A DNA stretch of 64,000 nucleotides from contig NZ_KI391953.1 of NCBI RefSeq assembly GCF_000185725.2, forward strand, positions 1,666,750-1,730,749. Reading direction: 5' to 3'. This stretch comes from Segniliparus rugosus ATCC BAA-974. GTDB taxonomy: Bacteria > Actinomycetota > Actinomycetes > Mycobacteriales > Mycobacteriaceae. Under the pieces are notes generated by a model, which worked only from the letters and a program-made list of their open reading frames with translations, did not search any database and was not told where the DNA came from. Shown piece by piece: positions 57,612 through 64,000 of the stretch (position 1 is its first letter; each line of letters starts with the position of its first letter). A program made the translations under genes and the position numbers.

Positions 57612-58915
57612 CCGGCGGCCGCCTTGAACCCGAGCTGCAGGTCGGCGAGGATGTCGTCGATGCCTTCGAGGCCGACTGCGAGCCGCACGAGGCCAGGGGT
57701 GACCCCCGCCTGCAGCTGGGCCTGGGGAGGCAGCTGGGAGTGCGTGGTTGAAGCCGGGTGGATGACCAAGGAGCGCACGTCGCCGATATTCGCGACGTGG
57801 CTGTGCAGCTGCAGGGCGTTGACGAATCGTTTCCCGGCTTCGAGGCCGCCGTCGATCTCGAAGGCGAGGACCGCGCCCTGGCCCTTCGGCAGGAGCTGCT
57901 TCGCCCGCTCGTGCCACGGCGAGGAGGGCAGCCCGGCGTAGTTGACCGACAGCACCTGCGAGTGGTCCGCGAGGAACTGGGCCACCCGCTGCGCGTTGGC
58001 GACGTGCCGCTCCACGCGGAGGCTGAGCGTCTCCAGCCCCTGGGCGATGAGGAACGCGTTGAAGGGGGAGAGCGCAGGCCCCAGGTCGCGCAGGAACTGG
58101 GTGCGGGCCTTGAGCGCGTACGCGGGCGGGCCCTGCTCGGCCCACACGAGGCCGTGGTAGCTCGGGTCCGGCTCGGTGAACTGGGGATAGCGGCCCGAAG
58201 TCCAGTCGAACGTGCCGCCGTCGATCAGAACGCCCGCAATCGCGGAGCCGTGCCCGCCGAGGTATTTCGTCGCCGAGTGCACCACGACATCGGCTCCGTG
58301 CGCGAGCGGGTTGAGCAGGTACGGGGTGGCGACGGTGTTGTCCACCACCAGCGCGATGCCGTGCTCGTGCGCGACCGAGGAGACTCCGGGGATGTCGAAG
58401 ACGTCGTTGCGGGGGTTGGAGATGCTCTCGCCGAAGAACGCCTTGGTGTTCGGGCGGATCGCGGCGCGCCAGTGGTCAAGGTTGTCCGGGTCCTCGACGA
58501 AGTCGACCTCGATCCCGAGCTTGGGCAGGGTGTGCTGCAGGAGGTTCTGCGTGCCGCCGTAGAGCCGGGGGCTCGACACGATGTGGCCGCCCGCCTCGGC
58601 GAGGTTGAGGAGCGCGATGGACTCGGCGGCCTGGCCCGAGCTCAGCAGCAGCGCGGCGACGCCGCCTTCGAGGGCCGCGATCCGCTCCTCGACCACCGTG
58701 GTCGTCGGGTTGGAGAGCCGGGTGTAGGCGTGCCCTTCCGGGGAGAGCGCGAACAGGGCCGCCGCGTGGTCGGTGTCGCGGAAGACGTACGAGGTGGTCT
58801 GGTAGATCGGCAACGCCCTGGCGTAAGTCTGCGAATCTGGGGTCTGACCTGCGTGGATCTGCTTGGTCTCGAAGCTCCAGTTCGAGGTGTCGGCTGCGGT
58901 GAAGGTGTCGGTCAC
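57608..58915 (-). CDS. metC: O-acetylhomoserine sulfhydrylase
   Basis: 435 residues, Cys/Met-metabolism PLP family, long MetY/MetC form. [51 protein letters not shown], Schiff-base Lys in [13 protein letters not shown], and [20 protein letters not shown]. Makes homocysteine from O-acetylhomoserine and sulfide. I start at GTG 58915 because homologues begin about 12-15 residues before WSFETK and GGAG lies six bases upstream; GTG 58960, close to a perfect AAGGAGG, would add 15 residues. A SAM-IV riboswitch precedes it. Confidence 0.94.
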   Translation of the reverse strand: MTDTFTAADTSNWSFETKQIHAGQTPDSQTYARALPIYQTTSYVFRDTDHAAALFALSPEGHAYTRLSNPTTTVVEERIAALEGGVAALLLSSGQAAESIALLNLAEAGGHIVSSPRLYGGTQNLLQHTLPKLGIEVDFVEDPDNLDHWRAAIRPNTKAFFGESISNPRNDVFDIPGVSSVAHEHGIALVVDNTVATPYLLNPLAHGADVVVHSATKYLGGHGSAIAGVLIDGGTFDWTSGRYPQFTEPDPSYHGLVWAEQGPPAYALKARTQFLRDLGPALSPFNAFLIAQGLETLSLRVERHVANAQRVAQFLADHSQVLSVNYAGLPSSPWHERAKQLLPKGQGAVLAFEIDGGLEAGKRFVNALQLHSHVANIGDVRSLVIHPASTTHSQLPPQAQLQAGVTPGLVRLAVGLEGIDDILADLQLGFKAAAG

Positions 58916-58962
58916 GGGCGCTCCAAAATATCGAGGGTGTTGCGTTGAGAGGGATACCACAT
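58912..58962 (-). CDS. Possible 16-codon leader peptide overlapping metC
   Basis: ATG at 58962, seven bases after a perfect AAGGAGG (58976-58970), opens [16 protein letters not shown] and stops at TGA 58914-58912, which overlaps the metC GTG as GTGA. It could couple metC translation to the riboswitch-controlled ribosome site. The competing view is that this AAGGAGG serves GTG 58960 in the metC frame. Confidence 0.5.
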   Translation of the reverse strand: MWYPSQRNTLDILERP

Positions 58963-59025
58963 GTCACGGCCTCCTTGCTGCGTCCGCCGATCTCGCGCGA
59001 CCAGCCTCCCTGAGTCCCCTCGTCC

Positions 59026-59150
59026 GGGGACCCGCGCTTGCCGCCTGCGTTTGCGCAGGTGGGCCAGGTCCTCACCCGGAGCACCCCACCGCGGTACGGG
59101 GGTTGCCGACTAGCCAGCCGGGGCTTCTCGCTAGCACTCTTGACCTGGGA
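59026..59150 (-). promoter_or_regulatory. SAM-IV riboswitch
   Basis: The minus-strand leader of metC matches the SAM-IV aptamer: P1 CCAGGTC / GACCTGG (59148-59142 with 59070-59064), the conserved core GCGAGAAGCCCCGGCT and CGGCAACCC, CCGCGGTGGGGTGC, then after P1 a CCTGCG-caaa-CGCAGG hairpin and GCGGCAAGCGCGGGT, which can form the family pseudoknot. It binds S-adenosylmethionine and lowers expression of methionine genes in Actinomycetota. A further hairpin GTCCCC/GGGGAC (59031-59014) follows before the AAGGAGG site. Confidence 0.93.
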
Positions 59151-59152
59151 AC

Positions 59153-59158
59153 ATCATA
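59153..59158 (-). promoter_or_regulatory. -10 element of the metC-metX transcript
   Basis: TATGAT on the minus strand, five to eight bases before the first base of the SAM-IV P1 helix, so transcription would start at the aptamer edge. No strong -35. Confidence 0.6.
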
Positions 59159-59293
59159 GCCCATCGTGACGGGGGCCATGGCGGCGCGGGGTCTGTCCGG
59201 GCGTGGCGTGAGGACGGGGTAAGTTGAAAACGTCAGGCGCCACACCCCGGCGCAGATTTGACGCACACCGATCCCAGGAGGGCCGGGCACCGA

Positions 59294-60511
59294 ATGTCCA
59301 AGATCAAGGTAGAGGGCGTCGTCGTGGAACTTGACGGCGACGAGATGACACGCATTATCTGGAAGTTCATCAAAGACAAGCTCATCTATCCCTACTTGGA
59401 CATCGACCTGGAATATTACGACTTGGGGATCGAGCACCGGGACGCCACCGACGACCAGGTGACCGTCGAAGCGGCCGAGGCGATCAAGCGCCACGGCGTC
59501 GGGGTCAAATGCGCGACCATCACCCCGGACGAGGCGCGCGTGGTGGAATTCGGCCTGAAGAAGATGTGGAAGTCCCCGAACGGGACCATCCGCAACATCC
59601 TTGGCGGCACGATCTTCCGCGCCCCCATCATCATCAAGTCGGTGCCGAGGCTGGTGCCGGGCTGGACCAAGCCGATCATCATCGGCCGCCACGCCTTCGG
59701 CGACCAGTACCGCGCGACGGACTTCAAGGTCCCCGGCCCCGGCACGGTCACCATCACCTACACGCCATCCGACGGCGGGGAGCCGATCCAGCACGAAGTC
59801 GTCAAGATGCCCGAGCAAGGCGGCGTGGTGATGGGCATGTACAACTTCACCCAGTCGATCGTCGACTTCGCGAGGGCCTCGCTCAACTACGGCCTGCAGC
59901 AGAACTACCCGGTGTACCTCTCCACGAAGAACACCATCCTCAAGGCGTACGACGGCTTGTTCAAGGACGTCTTCCAGGAGGTCTACGAGAAGGAGTTCAA
60001 GGCGGAGTTCGACGCGGCGGGGCTCACCTACGAGCACCGGCTCATCGACGACATGGTGGCCTCGGCCCTCAAATGGGAGGGCGGCTACGTCTGGGCCTGC
60101 AAGAACTACGACGGCGACGTGCAGTCCGACACCGTGGCGCAGGGCTTCGGCTCGTTGGGCCTGATGACCTCGGTGCTGCTCACCCCGGACGGCAAGATCT
60201 GCGAGTCCGAGGCCGCGCACGGCACCGTGACCCGGCACTACCGCCAGTACCAGCAGGGCAAGCCCACCTCCACCAACCCGGTGGCCTCGATCTTCGCCTG
60301 GACCCGTGGCCTGGCGCACCGGGGCAGGCTCGACGGCACCCGCGAGGTCGAAGGCTTCGCGCACAAGCTCGAAGACGTGGTGGTGCGGACCATCGAGGAC
60401 GGGAAGATGACCAAGGACCTCGCCCTTTTGGTCGGCGGCGACCAGGGCTGGCTCACCACGGAGGAGTTCCTCTCCGTGCTGGACGAGAACTTGCAGGCGG
60501 AACTTGCCTAG
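59294..60511 (+). CDS. icd: NADP-dependent isocitrate dehydrogenase
   Basis: 405 residues, eukaryotic-like homodimeric class: [69 protein letters not shown] with metal Asp, and [16 protein letters not shown]. Oxidises isocitrate to 2-oxoglutarate, and competes with AceA at the glyoxylate branch. The ATG (MSKIKVEGV) follows AGGAGGG. Divergent from metC; the metX-metC / icd layout is shared with M. tuberculosis (Rv3341-Rv3339c). Confidence 0.95.
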   Translation: MSKIKVEGVVVELDGDEMTRIIWKFIKDKLIYPYLDIDLEYYDLGIEHRDATDDQVTVEAAEAIKRHGVGVKCATITPDEARVVEFGLKKMWKSPNGTIRNILGGTIFRAPIIIKSVPRLVPGWTKPIIIGRHAFGDQYRATDFKVPGPGTVTITYTPSDGGEPIQHEVVKMPEQGGVVMGMYNFTQSIVDFARASLNYGLQQNYPVYLSTKNTILKAYDGLFKDVFQEVYEKEFKAEFDAAGLTYEHRLIDDMVASALKWEGGYVWACKNYDGDVQSDTVAQGFGSLGLMTSVLLTPDGKICESEAAHGTVTRHYRQYQQGKPTSTNPVASIFAWTRGLAHRGRLDGTREVEGFAHKLEDVVVRTIEDGKMTKDLALLVGGDQGWLTTEEFLSVLDENLQAELA

Positions 60512-60548
60512 GCACTGAAGAAACGGCGGAACCTGAGGAGGCGCGCAC

Positions 60549-61001
60549 GTGAGCATCCGCGTGGGGATCACCAACATCATCGTGGACGACCAGGAGCAAG
60601 CGGAGCGCTTCTACACCGAGGTGCTCGGTTTCGTCAAGCATGCGGACGTCCCGGCGGGAGGCGCGCGCTGGCTGACCCTGGCCGCCCCGGACGCCCCTCG
60701 TCTCCCGGACGGGAGCCCCGTCGTGCAGCTGCTCCTCGAGCCCGCCGGGCTCGAGGCCGCGAAGACGTACAAACGAGCCCTGTACGAAGCGGGGATTCCA
60801 TATACGATGTTCTTTGTCGACGATCTCAAAGCGGAGCACGCTCGGCTCAGCGGAGCGGGAGTCCGGTTCGCCTCGGAGCCCTCGGACGTCGGCGACGGTT
60901 TCGCAGCTGTTTTCGACGATCAAGGCGGAAATTTGATCATGCTCTACCAGGCCCATGAGCACGGGCAGGGGGAAGGGGAGAGCGGTGTCGATGCGGATTG
61001 A
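60549..61001 (+). CDS. VOC/glyoxalase-fold protein
   Basis: 150 residues, GTG start with GAGGAGG. Two beta-alpha-beta-beta-beta modules: NIIVDDQEQAERFYTEVLGF, RWLTLAAPDAP, then PYTMFFVDDLKAEHARLSGA and FDDQGGNLIMLYQ. The usual metal ligands (His on the first strand, Glu on the last) are Asn and Tyr-like positions here, so it is probably not a glyoxalase I; binding or resistance roles are more likely. Its 3' end overlaps gdh by 11 bases. Confidence 0.8.
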   Translation: MSIRVGITNIIVDDQEQAERFYTEVLGFVKHADVPAGGARWLTLAAPDAPRLPDGSPVVQLLLEPAGLEAAKTYKRALYEAGIPYTMFFVDDLKAEHARLSGAGVRFASEPSDVGDGFAAVFDDQGGNLIMLYQAHEHGQGEGESGVDAD

Positions 61002-64000
61002 TCTCGCGCAGCTGGGCCGGTCGCTCGGCGACCTCTCCCCGGAGCAGCGGTACTGGCTCAACGATCTCGCGAAGGCGTACACGGAGTCGGCCGAGCCCGA
61101 CCTGCAGTCCGTCCTCGACCACATCAGCCTCGGCATGGCGCGTCACACTGGAGCCGACCGGGCGTGGGCGGCGCGGTTCGGCGCGGTCCCGAAGATCTTC
61201 GTCGTCACCGACGACATGCCCCTGCTCGTGCAGTCGGTCTCCTCCCTCGTGGAGTCGTCCGGGGCGAGGATCACAGGGCTGGACCACCCGATCCTCGCCG
61301 TGCGCAGGGACGGTTCGGGGAACCTCGTGGACGTGGTCCTCGACGAGGCAGCCGCGACGTACGCGTTCAAGGAGTCGTGGATCCAGGTCACGCTCGGGGA
61401 GGACACATCGGACGAGGCCGTCGCCGCCATCGGGGCCGAACTGCCCGGCGTGCTTCGCGACGTGCGGCAGGTCAGCGCCGACCATTCGATGATGCTCGAC
61501 CACTTGGCCCAGCTCGCGGACGCGCTGCCGCGCCAAGGGGTGGGAGCCGAGCTTTCGAGCACCTCCCGTCTGTTGCGGTGGCTGGCCGAGGAGCATTTCG
61601 TCCTCCTCGGCTACCGGTCCTACGACCCGGACATGGGCGGGCAGTGGTGGCCGGACGCGGACAGCGGCCTCGGCGTGCTGCGCGGCGGCGCGCTCGAGCC
61701 GATCGCCCCGCCCGCCCCTGGCGCAGCCCCCGCCTTCGCGCCGACTGGCGGGCAGGTCCTCGCGGTGGCGCAAAGCCCCCGGCCCTCCACCGTCGGCGCG
61801 CTGCGCCACCCGTACATCGTCATGGTGCGGGAGATCGACCCCCAAGGCGCGCCGCGCAGGGAGCACCGCTTCCTCGGGATGTTCCCCGTGTCCGCCGTCT
61901 ACGAGAACATCCTGGACATCCCGGTGGTCGCGGAGCGGGCGCTGGAGATCTTGGCGCGCTCGGGGGTGGCGCTCGGCTCGCACTCCGGCCAGCAGATCCT
62001 CGAAGTCATCTCCGGGCTGCCGCGCCCGGAGCTCTTCTCGGCGGACCTCGACACGCTGCACAAGATCGCGTCCTCGACGCTGTCCATCGACGCGCGGCGC
62101 AGCTTGCGGCTCTTTTTGCGCGAGGATCCGCTCGGCGAGCGCGTGCTGGCGTGGACGCGGCTGCCGCAGGACCGCTACACCACCGCCGTGCGCCTGGCGA
62201 TGCAGGACATCCTGGTGCGCGAGCTGGGGGGAGCGAGCATCGACTACACCGCGCGGGTGACCGAATCCGCGCTCGCCTGGGTGTTCTTCACCGTCCGGGG
62301 GCCCTTCTCCGTCCGGCCGGACTGCTCGGCGGCCAACGAGGCGCGGATCCAAGGGCTCCTCGCCGCCGAGACCAGGACGTGGACGGACCGGCTCGCGGAC
62401 GAGGCCGGGCTGTCGCCGAAAGCGGCGCAGTGGTACGCGAAGGCGCTGCCCGCCGCGTACCGGGAGGACTTCACGCCGACGGAGGCGGCGGAGGACGTCG
62501 CGGCGCTCGAGGCGCTGTCCGAGGGCGAGGTCCGGGCGCGCCTTGACCCGGTCGACGTGGCCCATCGGAACGGGGCCGAAGCGGCGCTGACGCTGTACGT
62601 CCGGGGCGGGCCGGTGACGGTGAGCATGATCCTGCCGTTGACGACGAGCCTCGGGCTCACCACGCTGTACGAGAAGCCGTACGAGGTGCGCCGGTCGGAC
62701 GGCGCGGAGTGCTGGATCTACCAGTTCGGCCTGCGGCCGGACGACGTCGAGACGGGCGTGCGCCTGGCGGACCCCGAGGTCCGCGCGAAACTCGTCGAGG
62801 CTTTCGAGGCGCTCTGGCGGGGCGAGGCCGAGGCCGACGAGCTGGGCGTGCTCACGTTGCGGGCGGGGCTCAACTGGCGGGAGGTCGCCCTGCTGCGCGC
62901 CTACGCGCAGTACCTGCGCCAGATCGACTTCCCCTACCCGGCGAACCACATCAGCCGGGTGCTCGTCCGCTACGCCGACACCGCCGCGCTCCTGGTGCGC
63001 CTGTTCCTCGCGACGTTCAGCCCCCAGGAAGCCTCCAGCGAGGCGAGGGAGCAGGCGCTCTCGGCGTTGCGCGAGGCGCTGGCCTCGGTGATCTCCTTGG
63101 ACGAGGACCGGATCCTGCAGGCGTACCTCGACTTGATCGAGGCGACTTTGCGGACGAACTTCTTCCGAGCCGCGGATGTGATCGCGCTGAAGCTCGCGCC
63201 CCGGACGCTCGCCGACCTCTCGTTCAAAGACCTGCCAAAGCCGGTGCCGCAGTACGAGGTGTTCGTCTCCTCCCCGAGGGTGGAAGGGGTGCATCTGCGC
63301 TTCGGCGCGGTGGCGCGCGGCGGCATCCGGTGGTCGGACCGGCTCTCGGATTTCCGCACCGAGATCCTCGGCCTGGCGAAGGCGCAGACCGCGAAGAACG
63401 CCGTCATCGTCCCGGTCGGGGCGAAAGGCGGGTTCGTGGTCAAACGGCACGTGGCCCCGGAGGCGTTGCGCGAGGAGGGCGTCGCCTGCTACAAGCTGTT
63501 CATCGGCGGGCTCCTGGACCTGACCGACAACATCGACCCGACGACTCGGGAGGTCGCCGGCCCGCCGGGCGTGGTGCGCCGCGACGGCGACGACCCGTAC
63601 CTGGTCGTCGCCGCGGACAAGGGCACCGCGACCTTCTCCGACACGGCGAACGAGATCGCCAAGGGCTACGGGTTCTGGCTGGGCGACGCGTTCGCCTCGG
63701 GCGGCTCGGTCGGCTACGACCACAAGGCCATGGGCATCACGGCGCGCGGAGCCTGGGAGAGCGTGAAGCGGCACTTCTGGGAGCTGGGGATCGACCCGCA
63801 GGAGACCGACTTCACCGTGGTCGGGATCGGCGACATGTCGGGCGACGTGTTCGGCAACGGGATGCTGCGCAGCCCGCACATCAAGCTGCTCGCTGCGTTC
63901 GACCACCGCCATGTGTTCCTCGACCCGGACCCGGACCCCCGCAGATCGTTCTCGGAGCGCAAACGCCTCTTCGGGCTGCCCCGCTCTTCGTGGGCCGATT
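60991..64000 (+). CDS. gdh: NAD-specific glutamate dehydrogenase, large type (3' end outside window)
   Basis: The first 1003 residues of a protein that normally has about 1,600. Open to the right edge. N-terminal ACT-like regions (KIFVVTDDMPLLVQSVSSLV), PRPSTVGALRHP-like catalytic-domain approach, then ARGGIRWSDRLSDFRTEILG, KNAVIVPVGAKGGFVVKRH with the catalytic Lys, FSDTANEIAKGYGFWLGDAF, GYDHKAMGITARGAWE and GIGDMSGDVFGNGML. Deaminates glutamate; in mycobacteria it is regulated by GarA phosphorylation. ATG 60991 is preceded by GGGGAG; in-frame GTG 60985 is possible. Confidence 0.93.
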   Translation, partial: MRIDLAQLGRSLGDLSPEQRYWLNDLAKAYTESAEPDLQSVLDHISLGMARHTGADRAWAARFGAVPKIFVVTDDMPLLVQSVSSLVESSGARITGLDHPILAVRRDGSGNLVDVVLDEAAATYAFKESWIQVTLGEDTSDEAVAAIGAELPGVLRDVRQVSADHSMMLDHLAQLADALPRQGVGAELSSTSRLLRWLAEEHFVLLGYRSYDPDMGGQWWPDADSGLGVLRGGALEPIAPPAPGAAPAFAPTGGQVLAVAQSPRPSTVGALRHPYIVMVREIDPQGAPRREHRFLGMFPVSAVYENILDIPVVAERALEILARSGVALGSHSGQQILEVISGLPRPELFSADLDTLHKIASSTLSIDARRSLRLFLREDPLGERVLAWTRLPQDRYTTAVRLAMQDILVRELGGASIDYTARVTESALAWVFFTVRGPFSVRPDCSAANEARIQGLLAAETRTWTDRLADEAGLSPKAAQWYAKALPAAYREDFTPTEAAEDVAALEALSEGEVRARLDPVDVAHRNGAEAALTLYVRGGPVTVSMILPLTTSLGLTTLYEKPYEVRRSDGAECWIYQFGLRPDDVETGVRLADPEVRAKLVEAFEALWRGEAEADELGVLTLRAGLNWREVALLRAYAQYLRQIDFPYPANHISRVLVRYADTAALLVRLFLATFSPQEASSEAREQALSALREALASVISLDEDRILQAYLDLIEATLRTNFFRAADVIALKLAPRTLADLSFKDLPKPVPQYEVFVSSPRVEGVHLRFGAVARGGIRWSDRLSDFRTEILGLAKAQTAKNAVIVPVGAKGGFVVKRHVAPEALREEGVACYKLFIGGLLDLTDNIDPTTREVAGPPGVVRRDGDDPYLVVAADKGTATFSDTANEIAKGYGFWLGDAFASGGSVGYDHKAMGITARGAWESVKRHFWELGIDPQETDFTVVGIGDMSGDVFGNGMLRSPHIKLLAAFDHRHVFLDPDPDPRRSFSERKRLFGLPRSSWAD

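Noticed and set aside
60937-63912. Long open frame antisense to gdh
   Set aside because: Shadow of the strongly supported NAD-GDH frame; no domain visible.

Overview
High-GC (about two thirds G+C) actinobacterial chromosome segment with dense gene packing, many 1-14 base gene overlaps, frequent GTG/TTG starts and probable leaderless promoters. The gene content is mycolata-like: lysine 6-aminotransferase with LrpA, a RamB-type regulator near isocitrate lyase, a HemE-HemY-HemQ cluster, a mycothiol-type DsbA nitroreductase, UspABC-type sugar transport, a SAM-IV riboswitch before metC-metX with icd opposite, and a large NAD-glutamate dehydrogenase. This fits Mycobacteriales outside Mycobacterium proper. 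Segniliparus is my guess from the mixture, not proven. There is no CRISPR, prophage or intact insertion sequence.

Layout. 1-4788: lysine catabolism (pcd, hglS, lrpA, lat). 4906-8923: LtrA membrane protein, then a TetR / MpaB-like oxygenase / ABM / protein kinase run. 9035-12342: two tandem amino-acid permeases, the first frameshifted, behind a candidate GlnR box. 12329-17872: a six-gene minus-strand operon of MpaB/Lcp-like oxygenase, [2Fe-2S] ferredoxin, crotonase and a UspABC-like importer. 18050-21581: prepilin peptidase and aroC-aroK-aroB. 21578-24417: four tandem paralogous secreted proteins of unknown function. 24609-25726: a decayed DUF222/HNH (13E12-type) gene. 25827-27692: a WXG / GD-repeat / M91 metallopeptidase protein, probably a secreted effector. 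27880-33838: a membrane protein, RNase D, DUF3000 and heme synthesis. 33845-38644: RamB-like regulator, exported protein, isocitrate lyase and 3-hydroxyacyl-CoA dehydrogenase. 38651-43633: a MetE homologue lacking most zinc ligands, a frameshifted DapA-like aldolase, a class II aldolase, an XRE-cupin regulator and an SDR remnant. 43630-51209: sulfatase, putative metal-dependent hydrolase, PepN, DsbA-like protein and an M48 protease. 51347-56452: RpiB, two small secreted proteins, tRNA-Gly, aldehyde dehydrogenase, TrmL, FolD and DUF3017. 56457-64000: metX, metC with riboswitch, icd, a VOC protein and the start of NAD-GDH.

The parts most worth following up are the mosaic four-gene secreted array, the M91 effector, the zinc-site-less MetE, the oxygenase-ferredoxin-importer operon, the overlapping leader ORF behind the SAM-IV riboswitch, and a kinase whose complete domain has only a CTG start available. 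Two otherwise intact genes carry single-base frameshifts (near 9820 and in a C6 run at 41762-41767). These could be real decay or assembly errors.
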